From Thermococcaceae archaeon (GTDB lineage: Archaea > Methanobacteriota_B > Thermococci > Thermococcales > Thermococcaceae): a stretch of DNA of 5,312 bases. Positions within the stretch are counted from its first letter, which is position 1; the number at the start of each line of letters is the position of its first letter. The notes beneath the pieces were generated by a model. That model searched no databases, was not told the DNA's origin, and saw only the letters and a list, made by a program, of their open reading frames with translations. Location: positions 1 through 5,312 of the forward strand of contig JALSON010000103.1 in the NCBI GenBank assembly GCA_026986455.1. Direction: 5' to 3'. Shown here piece after piece: positions 1-4,409 of the stretch. The translations under genes were made by a program, and so were the position numbers.

Positions 1-1
1 C

Positions 2-130
2 CGGAGGAGACTTTGGGACTATGCAAGAGGGGTTCAGCTCATGAGCGACCTGACGGGCGATAAAAGAGAGGTAAGGGTGGAAATTCTTGAAGGCTATGTG
101 AGCGACAGGATAAGGGGCGTTGAACTCTAA
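2..130 (+). CDS. C-terminal end of an unrecognised protein (5' truncated by window)
   Basis: An open frame enters from the left edge and ends at TAA 128-130, giving 42 residues. It starts RRLWDYARGVQLM and ends DRIRGVEL. The peptide is charged and soluble-looking, with a predicted strand-like stretch (EVRVEILEGYV) near the end and no membrane segment or cysteine motif. I do not recognise the family. Codon use (AGG, AGA, GAG, GTG rich) resembles the genes further right rather than the AT-richer module that follows. The gap to the next gene contains a strong promoter, so this gene is probably not in an operon with it. Reality of the frame is supported only by its openness and codon use; the upstream part is needed for a function. 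Confidence 0.6.
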   Translation, partial: RRRLWDYARGVQLMSDLTGDKREVRVEILEGYVSDRIRGVEL

Positions 131-145
131 GACCCGTCTGGGTTT
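131..145 (+). terminator. Weak hairpin after the first gene
   Basis: Directly after the TAA, ACCC (132-135) can pair with GGGT (140-143) around a GTCT loop, with a possible extra G-T pair outside. It is followed by moderately T-rich sequence, TTTGAATGTTT. It could help end the upstream transcript, but the stem is short and there is no long T run, so this is a weak call. Confidence 0.2.
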
Positions 146-164
146 GAATGTTTAAAAACAAATA

Positions 165-180
165 GCGAAAGGTTTATATA
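165..180 (+). promoter_or_regulatory. BRE/TATA promoter of the three-gene module
   Basis: GCGAAA (165-170) matches an archaeal BRE and is followed by GG and TTTATATA (173-180), a near-consensus TATA box. With the usual spacing of about 26-27 bases from the box centre, transcription would start near 203, so the leader before ATG 213 would be only about 10 bases. This is the clearest promoter in the window. A second AT-rich stretch, TTTAAAAAC at 151-159, is a poorer match. Confidence 0.75.
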
Positions 181-183
181 ATA

Positions 184-201
184 GGTAAATAAATATTTAC
201 C
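184..201. promoter_or_regulatory. Perfect inverted repeat, candidate repressor operator
   Basis: GGTAAAT (184-190), spacer AAAT, ATTTACC (195-201): both 7-base arms are exact reverse complements. The site lies between the TATA box and the predicted start point, about positions -20 to -3. A dimeric winged-helix repressor bound there would block the polymerase. The third gene of the same module is an ArsR-like regulator, so autoregulation is the obvious inference. A near half-site GGTAATT occurs at 971-977, just before that regulator gene. Confidence 0.55.
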
Positions 202-202
202 C

Positions 203-207
203 GGTGA
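203..207 (+). promoter_or_regulatory. Ribosome binding site GGTGA that decides the start at 213
   Basis: GGTGA matches the core of the archaeal Shine-Dalgarno sequence GGAGGTGA and lies 5 bases before ATG 213. The alternative in-frame GTG at 204-206 lies inside this site, which argues for ATG 213. A start on GTG 204 would have to be leaderless, which the TATA distance would also allow. Confidence 0.5.
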
Positions 208-212
208 ATCAT

Positions 213-731
213 ATGTTGAACGCATTTAAAAAAGCAGGTATTCTGTTACTGATTCTTGCACTTAGTGGTTTGGTTTTTGTTGTAGTTAGCGGAGACGAAC
301 TCCCACCACAGCTCCCTCCGGGCGGACCACAAACACCACAAAATCCACAACAACCTGAACAGTCCCATCCGCAGGACATCCCCGCTCCGCCACAACCTGG
401 AAAGGTTCAGCCGGGAGCACCCCCTATTCCCCAGCAACCCGAAAATGCCCCACAACCTGAGCTTAAACCTCCCGCCCCGCTATCAGAGAAGGAAATAGCC
501 AGAGATGAAATATGGCATGCATACAGGGAGTTGCAGGAAGTCAACAGGATACTTCAAAATTCAAAATCATCAGGAGAAGTCATGGATCTCAAAGAGCTTG
601 CAGAGCGGTTTTATACAAAATCCGAAAAACTCTATAATGATGGCAGATACAAGGAGAGCAGGGTTTACGCCCATCTGGCAGTGGAAGCTCTGCATGGGAT
701 ACGGGATATCCTGAATGGGGAGGGGAGGTGA
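213..731 (+). CDS. Secreted Pro/Gln-rich protein with helical C-terminal domain
   Basis: The product has 172 residues (175 if GTG 204 is used). The N-terminus has a lysine pair followed by a strongly hydrophobic stretch (ILLLILALSGLVFVVVS), a typical Sec signal peptide with possible cleavage after VVS; there is no lipobox cysteine, so an uncleaved anchor is the alternative. Next comes a low-complexity linker of about 60 residues, rich in Pro and Gln with repeated QPE/QNPQ/PPQP motifs, which should be extended. The last 80 residues are charged, cysteine-free and helical, with a TPR-like pattern (KLYNDGRYKESRVYAHLAVEAL). The expected place is outside the membrane. It is first in a likely operon with a small membrane protein and a regulator. 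I do not recognise a named family. The secreted, linker-plus-helix layout is seen directly; a role in the envelope is inference. Confidence 0.8.
   Translation: MLNAFKKAGILLLILALSGLVFVVVSGDELPPQLPPGGPQTPQNPQQPEQSHPQDIPAPPQPGKVQPGAPPIPQQPENAPQPELKPPAPLSEKEIARDEIWHAYRELQEVNRILQNSKSSGEVMDLKELAERFYTKSEKLYNDGRYKESRVYAHLAVEALHGIRDILNGEGR
724..731 (+). promoter_or_regulatory. Strong ribosome binding site GGAGGTGA for the small membrane protein
   Basis: GGAGGTGA is a full match to the archaeal Shine-Dalgarno sequence. It overlaps the stop of the preceding gene (TGA 729-731) and lies 7 bases before ATG 739. This selects ATG 739 over the upstream in-frame ATG at 715, which would place the site inside the coding sequence. 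Confidence 0.75.
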
Positions 732-738
732 AAACCAC

Positions 739-957
739 ATGCCTATGCCACCACTTCCACCCGGAATGGACTTCATTGGATGGCTGATTTTAATAGTGAT
801 TATTGCAGGTTTTGTGTTTTTAATTGCCAGGTATTCAAGCCCCCAGCAGTCCGCTGGCCAAAATCCCAAGATTGATGAAGCGATGGAAGGCCTTCTTGAA
901 GAGATAAGGCTTTTGAGAAAGGAAATCAGAGAGCTCAGGGAAGAACTTAAAGAATAA
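739..957 (+). CDS. Small single-pass membrane protein with coiled-coil tail
   Basis: A 72-residue protein. Residues 1-11 are a short Met/Pro-rich head (MPMPPLPPGMD). Residues 12-30 are one transmembrane helix (FIGWLILIVIIAGFVFLIA), followed by Arg31. After a short polar linker, residues 45-72 form a coiled coil: Ile45, Met49, Leu52, Ile56, Leu59, Ile63, Leu66 and Leu70 keep a strict 4-3 heptad spacing, with Glu/Arg/Lys between. The charge pattern suggests an outside N-terminus and a cytoplasmic coil, likely a dimer or larger bundle. It lies 7 bases after the secreted-protein gene and is almost certainly co-translated with it. It may anchor or sense that protein, or recruit a cytoplasmic partner. 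No named family recognised; longer start at 715 is possible but less likely. Confidence 0.8.
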   Translation: MPMPPLPPGMDFIGWLILIVIIAGFVFLIARYSSPQQSAGQNPKIDEAMEGLLEEIRLLRKEIRELREELKE

Positions 958-991
958 TTAATGGTTAAACGGTAATTTAAGACAAAAGAGC

Positions 992-997
992 GGGGGA
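992..997 (+). promoter_or_regulatory. Purine-rich GGGGGA, possible ribosome binding site for a non-standard start
   Basis: GGGGGA ends 6 bases before ATC 1004, which is normal Shine-Dalgarno spacing. It is only a partial match to GGAGGTGA. It supports ATC 1004 as the start of the regulator gene, where no ATG, GTG or TTG is available in frame. TAATTTAA at 973-980 is a weak TATA-like element at the right distance for a start point near 1002. Confidence 0.3.
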
Positions 998-1003
998 TGT
1001 GTC

Positions 1004-1318
1004 ATCACGCAGGATATAGCGGAAAGAAGTGCTAACATTTTCAAGGCTCTTTCAAATCCTATACGGCTTAAAATCCTCGCTTTATGTTTAAATGAAGAAA
1101 AAACCAGCAAACAGCTTAGAGAGGCACTCGGGATATCCAAACCCCTCCTGATTTCACATCTTCGAAAACTACTGAACAGCGGCTTTCTTGAATATCGGGT
1201 TGAGTTTGATGAAAAGAAGATGGTTGTAAGGAAATATTACAGAACCAAAGACCTTGATCTCTGCATGATGTCTGTGCTGGAGGAGATAATAAGAGACATG
1301 AAATCAGAAACGGTTTAA
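1004..1318 (+). CDS. ArsR-like winged-helix transcription regulator without a canonical start codon
   Basis: The frame is open from 962 (stop TAA 959-961) to TAA 1316-1318. Counting from ATC 1004 gives 104 residues, the normal size of an ArsR-family protein. The order fits the family: a first helix with ALSNPIRLKILAL (residues 15-27), a second helix (TSKQLREALG), a recognition helix (ISKPLLISHLRKLLNSGFL, 44-62), then a wing (EYRVEFDEKKMVVRKYYRT) and a C-terminal dimerisation helix. The metal motif ELCVCDL is absent; Cys28 and Cys87 are the only cysteines. It should act as a cytoplasmic dimer. It is 46 bases after the membrane-protein gene and likely represses the module through the inverted repeat at 184-201. 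Oddity: no in-frame ATG, GTG or TTG precedes the DNA-binding domain; the first ATG is residue 73. ATC 1004 is my choice. A sequencing frameshift or a decayed start is possible. Confidence 0.7.
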   Translation: MTQDIAERSANIFKALSNPIRLKILALCLNEEKTSKQLREALGISKPLLISHLRKLLNSGFLEYRVEFDEKKMVVRKYYRTKDLDLCMMSVLEEIIRDMKSETV

Positions 1319-1320
1319 AC

Positions 1321-1371
1321 TGACCTCCTCCCATTAGGGGTTCAGTGAGCTAACCTCCCGCTAAAGGCAGG
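1321..1371. other. Convergent intergenic region with hairpins, possible IS200/IS605-type end remnant
   Basis: TGACCTCCTCCC (1321-1332) is followed by ATTA and GGGG, a short hairpin. CCTCCC (1354-1359) then pairs with GGCAGG (1366-1371) with one C-C mismatch around GCTAAA. From memory, CCTCCC-type stems with TAAAGG loops are common at the right ends of IS200/IS605 elements in archaea, so this may be a decayed end. No transposase is present. The hairpins also lie between two convergent genes and could simply limit read-through; there is no T run on either strand. Confidence 0.3.
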
Positions 1372-1386
1372 ATGTTTGAAGTCCCA

Positions 1387-2202
1387 TCAACCTCTAAGCC
1401 TCCCCATGAATCCTGCAACCTTAACAGCATCCACGGTCTCCCTGACATCATGGGCCCTGATTATATTCGCCCCGTTGAACACGGCCACCGCAGTCGCCGC
1501 CAGACTTCCAGCCAGCCTTTCTTCGGCTTTTCTTCCTGTTATGGCACCTATGAATGACTTCCTCGATACACCCACGAGGATGGGCTTTCCAAAAATCTTC
1601 AGCATGTTGAGATTTGCAAGGATTCTGGAGTCCCACTCATACCACGGCGGCCACTCAGGACGGAGAAAGCCAATTGCAGGGTCAATGGCAACCTCCTCAA
1701 TCCCGTGCTCCCGGGCAATAACCAGACTCTCCTGAAGGGCACTGATAGCCGTGCGCACCGGATCCTTCAGGTTAATATTCCGGGTGTGGGCGCAGAGAAC
1801 AACAGGAATGCCGTATTCTCCGGCAACCTCTGCCATCCGTCCATCCCCTTTGAAGCCTGTAACATCGTTTATTACATCAGCACCTGCCCTGACGGCCTCC
1901 TCTGCCACCCGGGAGTTTGTTGTATCAATGCTTATCGGGACATCCACGTAATCCCTTACAGTGCTCACAGCCCATACTGCCCTTCTTATCTCCTCCTCAA
2001 CGGATATCTGGGTTTCGAGATAGGGTGCGGTGGATTTTGCCCCGATATCGATGAAGGAAGCCCCCTCCTCAACCATCCTGAGCACGGTCTCAACGAGCTC
2101 CTTTTCACTGTTTTTGACGCTCCCCTTGTAGAAGCTCTCAGGGGATACGTTGATAACACCCATAACCTTTGGCTCTTTCAGGTCGACTCCGGCAAACCTC
2201 AT
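1387..2202 (-). CDS. Dihydropteroate synthase family protein
   Basis: A 271-residue TIM-barrel enzyme of normal DHPS length. The family joins 6-hydroxymethyl-dihydropterin diphosphate to an aminobenzoate. In archaea with methanopterin-type cofactors the acceptor may be a ribofuranosyl-aminobenzene phosphate instead of pABA; which applies here is not visible. Motifs in order: VINVSPESF (16-24; canonical NxTPDSF), DIGAKST (52-58; canonical DIGGEST), SIDTTNSRVA (91-100), INDVTG (111-116), DPAIGF (174-179; canonical DPGIGF), SRKSFIG (213-219), RAHDV (249-253). The pterin-pocket residues Asp93, Asn112, Asp174 and Lys215 and the RxH pair are all present. The loop that normally reads STRPG is STAPY, so the conserved Arg is missing. 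The start is ATG at 2200-2202, with GGGTGAT just upstream. It is divergent from queE. folP would be the bacterial symbol, but I leave it blank because the substrate is uncertain. Confidence 0.9.
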   Translation of the reverse strand: MRFAGVDLKEPKVMGVINVSPESFYKGSVKNSEKELVETVLRMVEEGASFIDIGAKSTAPYLETQISVEEEIRRAVWAVSTVRDYVDVPISIDTTNSRVAEEAVRAGADVINDVTGFKGDGRMAEVAGEYGIPVVLCAHTRNINLKDPVRTAISALQESLVIAREHGIEEVAIDPAIGFLRPEWPPWYEWDSRILANLNMLKIFGKPILVGVSRKSFIGAITGRKAEERLAGSLAATAVAVFNGANIIRAHDVRETVDAVKVAGFMGRLRG

Positions 2203-2205
2203 GAT

Positions 2206-2297
2206 ATCACCCTGAGACTTTTCGGGGCATGGGATAAAAAGGCTGTGTCCGGCTGACGGGCTAAAAGGTTAAAAGCCATTTCGGGGCAGGTGTAAAT
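2206..2297. promoter_or_regulatory. Divergent promoter region of the DHPS-family gene and queE
   Basis: The region holds signals for both directions. On the minus strand: TTTTTATC (2233-2240) as TATA box and GGGTGAT (2206-2212) as ribosome binding site for the gene starting at 2202. On the plus strand: CTAAAAGG (2261-2268) or the adjacent GTTAAAAG as TATA box and AGGTG (2288-2292) as ribosome binding site for ATG 2298. The TATA matches are mediocre. The 10-mer TTTCGGGGCA occurs at 2220-2229 and again at 2279-2288, each copy between the presumed TATA box and the start of one gene. Confidence 0.45.
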
Positions 2298-3059
2298 ATG
2301 AAGCTCATAATGGCCGAGGTCTTCAACAGCTGGCAGGGTGAGGGGGGCAGCGTCTCCGGAAGCGCCTTCGGGAGAAGGCAGATTTTCGTCCGGTTTGCGG
2401 GCTGCGACCTCCACTGCAGGTGGTGTGATTCCCGGGAATACATAGATGCCTCCCGCGTTTCACGCTGGCGCTGTGAGGTCGAGCCCTTCACAGGAAAGTT
2501 TGAATACCTGCCCAATCCCGCTTCACTCGATGATGTTATCAACGCCGTTCTTCGTATTGACACGGGGGATATACACTCGATAAGCTACACTGGCGGAGAG
2601 CCAACACTCCAGATAAAACCATTAAAGGCCCTCATGGAGCGCATGAAGGAGCTCGGCTTTTCCAGCTTCCTTGAGACACACGGGGGACTGCCTGAGCTCA
2701 TCAGGGAGGTTGCCACCCTCACCGACTATGCCAGCGTTGACATAAAGGACGAGACTGCCAGAGCGACGGATGACTGGAGGGGTCTCGTTTTGAGGGAGGT
2801 TGAGAGCATCAAAATCCTGAGGGAAGCTGGAGCGGAGGTCTACGCCAAGCTCGTTGTTACATCAGAGACCCGGCTTGAAAACGTCCGCTGGTATGCCGAG
2901 CTTTTAAAAGGCCTAGCCCCCCTTGTAATCCAGCCGAGAGAGCCGGTGAATATCCCGCAGGCCCGCCTGATGGAGCTCTACCGTGAGGCGGCTTTGATAA
3001 TGGGAAGAAAGAACGTCGGGCTGAGCTTTCAGGTGCATAAGTATCTCAACGTCCTGTGA
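2298..3059 (+). CDS. queE: 7-carboxy-7-deazaguanine synthase (radical SAM)
   Basis: A 253-residue radical SAM enzyme that rearranges 6-carboxy-tetrahydropterin to 7-carboxy-7-deazaguanine, the committed step to preQ0; in archaea preQ0 feeds archaeosine at tRNA position 15. The N-terminus has the QueE signature AEVFNSWQGEG (6-16). FVRFAGC leads into the cluster-binding Cys36-x3-Cys40-x2-Cys43 with Trp42 and Asp44. YTGGEPTLQ (97-105) is the SAM-binding GGE motif, ETHGG (126-130) and SVDIK (146-150) follow, and QVHKYL (245-250) is the usual QueE ending. ATG 2298 has AGGTG 5 bases upstream, and the family signature begins right after it. The gene is complete and divergent from the DHPS-family gene, whose pathway also starts from GTP-derived pterins. 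Its partners queD and queC are not in the window. Its GC content, about 61% in two hand-counted lines, is clearly above that of the first module. Confidence 0.93.
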   Translation: MKLIMAEVFNSWQGEGGSVSGSAFGRRQIFVRFAGCDLHCRWCDSREYIDASRVSRWRCEVEPFTGKFEYLPNPASLDDVINAVLRIDTGDIHSISYTGGEPTLQIKPLKALMERMKELGFSSFLETHGGLPELIREVATLTDYASVDIKDETARATDDWRGLVLREVESIKILREAGAEVYAKLVVTSETRLENVRWYAELLKGLAPLVIQPREPVNIPQARLMELYREAALIMGRKNVGLSFQVHKYLNVL

Positions 3060-3130
3060 GGTGCTTTCCTGCTCCAGGTTTCCGTCATTCGGAGTGGCAT
3101 CGCGGTACTTCTGGCTGAAATACAGGTGAG

Positions 3131-3138
3131 CTTTTAAG
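3131..3138 (+). promoter_or_regulatory. TATA-like element before the candidate guide RNA
   Basis: CTTTTAAG (3131-3138) is close to the TATA box CTTTTAAA of the operon at 3378. Its centre lies about 25 bases before 3160, so a transcript from it would begin almost exactly at the terminal stem of the candidate C/D RNA. Confidence 0.4.
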
Positions 3139-3158
3139 GGATTTTCCAAAAGTGAACA

Positions 3159-3218
3159 CGGCGATGATGAGATTGGCCTTTGGGGTAGCGGATGCCCGCA
3201 TCGACCAAGACTGAGCCG
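3159..3218 (+). ncRNA. Candidate C/D-box guide sRNA
   Basis: A perfect box C, ATGATGA (3164-3170), and a perfect box D, CTGA (3211-3214), are separated by 40 bases, matching the 50-60 base size of archaeal C/D RNAs. CGGC (3159-3162) can pair with GCCG (3215-3218) to close the kink-turn, with one unpaired G at 3163. A TATA-like element ends 20 bases before the stem. The internal boxes are poor: a GGATGCC at about 3190-3196 could be a degenerate C', and no clear D' is seen. The guide before box D would be GCATCGACCAAGA, predicting methylation of the target G opposite C3206. I cannot name the rRNA or tRNA target. A chance match is possible, but size, stem and promoter spacing agree. Confidence 0.4.
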
Positions 3219-3350
3219 GCGTGTTTAAGATTGTTGATGTTTGCATGGTGGAGGTAAAGTCTCTTCCGGAGGGATCTTTAACAGGCAAAAAACTTCAAGC
3301 TACTCACAAAACAACCCCAGCTTTTAGACACGCCCGGACTGAGCCAAAAA
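3219..3350. other. Rest of the 3060-3377 gap, no gene seen
   Basis: The gap between queE and the next operon is 318 bases. Apart from the candidate guide RNA and two TATA-like elements it shows no supported gene. Frame 2 on the plus strand stays open for 31 codons (3119-3211), is stopped by TGA 3212-3214 and is open again from GTG 3221 into the next gene, without a ribosome binding site or a recognisable product. The 9-mer GACTGAGCC occurs at 3209-3217 and 3337-3345. Confidence 0.5.
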
Positions 3351-3358
3351 CTTTTAAA
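3345..3358 (+). promoter_or_regulatory. BRE/TATA promoter of the zinc-ribbon operon
   Basis: CAAAAA followed by CTTTTAAA (3351-3358) is a good archaeal BRE/TATA pair. The box centre is about 24 bases before ATG 3378, so the transcript would be leaderless or nearly so. In agreement, no Shine-Dalgarno sequence precedes this ATG; the stretch before it is TTTCTCCCTATTT. Confidence 0.6.
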
Positions 3359-3377
3359 CATCAGTTTCTCCCTATTT

Positions 3378-4409
3378 ATGGTGGTAATCATTCAGACCCT
3401 GAAGTGCAGGCGGTGCGGTGCCCCTCTGGATGCATCACCCGAGGACATAATCGTTGTGTGCCCTTACTGCGGTTTTCCAAATTCATTCGATGAGATATTC
3501 GGGGAGAGCAACACATTTTTCGTGGAGAGCCTGCCGGAGAAGGAGGTTGTCAGGCGTTTCTGGGAGAGGATGAGAAGGGACAGGGACTTCACGGGAGCGA
3601 GGGATAAAATCAGCATTGTGAAGGTGGAGGGATTCTACATCCCGCTGTGGTTCGGCAGGGTCAGAGCGACGGGATACGTCAGGTATGAGGTCTATGAAAA
3701 GAGGGGAAGTGAGAAGAGGAGGGTCATAAGGCATAGAAAGTTTAGTGAGACCCTTCTCGTGTGTGCCTCCGGAAGAAGGAGCGTCTATGACGTGGCCCTT
3801 GAGGAGCTAACACGAAAGATGGAAAAGGGACACATCTCTCTTAAAGACCTCAAACAGACGCTCTCATCAAAAATCGAGATAAAACCTCTGAGGGAGCTGG
3901 GGGTTGAGGAGTGGGAGAGCCTGAAGCTGGATTTCCTGAATACCGAGTTCGGACGGAAGCGGGCCGAGGAAATACTTCTTGACAGGGCTTCAGATAAGGC
4001 AAAGGAGCTTTACGTCCCGGAGGATAATGAAGTGCTGAGCTTTAGTTTCAGCGGGGAGGTGGAGGATTTTGCCCTCGTATTCTACCCGGTGTGGAGAATT
4101 TACTATGATTTCGAGGGCGGCACATATTTTGTTGCCTATGATGGACACACAGGAAAAGAAATCGTGGCGCTTGAACCCATGAGGATATGGAGAAAGGCGG
4201 GCTATCTTGTGATGGCTGCCGCTGGAGTTGTTATAGCTGGATTCTTTGCGGCACTCGTTTGGAATGCCGCCTTCTGGAGGGCTGTGGCGGAGATGAAAAA
4301 AGGTGCTCTGATTCCAATTCTCGTAGTTGTGGCAGGCCTGTACTCAGGTTATGAAATTGCCCGGGGATACGGGAAAAGAATGAGCTGGGATGTGAGGGTG
4401 GAGAGATGA
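3378..4409 (+). CDS. Zinc-ribbon membrane protein of unknown function, first of a paralogous pair
   Basis: A 343-residue protein. The N-terminal zinc ribbon has Cys10-x2-Cys13 and Cys28-x2-Cys31 (CRRCG and CPYCG). Then comes a soluble region with FYIPLWFGRVRATGYV (86-101), resembling the 'yvPfWlfd' motif that I recall from bacterial zinc-ribbon proteins often mislabelled as helicase-like; a charged helical part (about 140-215); and FYPVWRIYYDFEGGTYFVAYDGHTG (235-259, shown here as FYPVWR, then AYDGHTG). Two transmembrane helices follow (about 275-297 and 309-325), ending in a basic tail WDVRVER. By the positive-inside rule most of the protein should be cytoplasmic, with a C-terminal hairpin in the membrane. 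It overlaps the next gene by 4 bases (ATGA), implying coupled translation. No known activity; the zinc ribbon suggests nucleic-acid or protein binding. The start is ATG 3378, just before the ribbon, matching a leaderless promoter. Confidence 0.88.
   Translation: MVVIIQTLKCRRCGAPLDASPEDIIVVCPYCGFPNSFDEIFGESNTFFVESLPEKEVVRRFWERMRRDRDFTGARDKISIVKVEGFYIPLWFGRVRATGYVRYEVYEKRGSEKRRVIRHRKFSETLLVCASGRRSVYDVALEELTRKMEKGHISLKDLKQTLSSKIEIKPLRELGVEEWESLKLDFLNTEFGRKRAEEILLDRASDKAKELYVPEDNEVLSFSFSGEVEDFALVFYPVWRIYYDFEGGTYFVAYDGHTGKEIVALEPMRIWRKAGYLVMAAAGVVIAGFFAALVWNAAFWRAVAEMKKGALIPILVVVAGLYSGYEIARGYGKRMSWDVRVER
4396..4400 (+). promoter_or_regulatory. Ribosome binding site GGGTG for the second zinc-ribbon gene
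   Basis: GGGTG lies 5 bases before ATG 4406, within the end of the preceding gene. Together with the ATGA overlap it points to translational coupling and fixes the start immediately before the CPNC zinc ribbon. Confidence 0.45.

Noticed and set aside
715..738. Longer start (ATG 715) for the small membrane protein, overlapping the secreted-protein gene.
   Set aside because: It would bury the full GGAGGTGA site in the coding sequence, while ATG 739 sits at ideal distance from it.
1002..1008. Minus-strand GTGATGA (box C-like) opposite the start of the regulator gene.
   Set aside because: No box D at suitable distance on that strand and no promoter; the bases are explained by the regulator's 5' end.
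1705..2256. 183-codon plus-strand frame opposite the DHPS-family gene.
   Set aside because: It is a shadow: the minus-strand frame carries all DHPS motifs, and the plus-strand product is rich in Cys, Pro and His with no family pattern.
3057..3137. The queE frame stays open for 25 codons beyond its TGA, suggesting readthrough or a recoded stop.
   Set aside because: QueE proteins normally end at about the QVHKYL motif reached just before the TGA, so the protein is already complete. No recoding signal is visible.
3119..3300. Coding-like plus-strand stretch in frame 2 with one in-frame TGA at 3212-3214 (reads ...MMRLAFGVADARIDQD, stop, AGVFKIVDVCMVEVKSL...).
   Set aside because: The composition looks protein-like, but there is no ribosome binding site, no recognisable family, a stop in the middle, and it runs into the next gene. 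Part of it is better explained by the candidate guide RNA.
3209..3345. 9-mer GACTGAGCC at 3209-3217 and 3337-3345 as a possible insertion target duplication.
   Set aside because: The interval between the copies contains no terminal inverted repeats or transposase, and one copy is accounted for by box D and its stem. A 9-mer pair can easily arise by chance.
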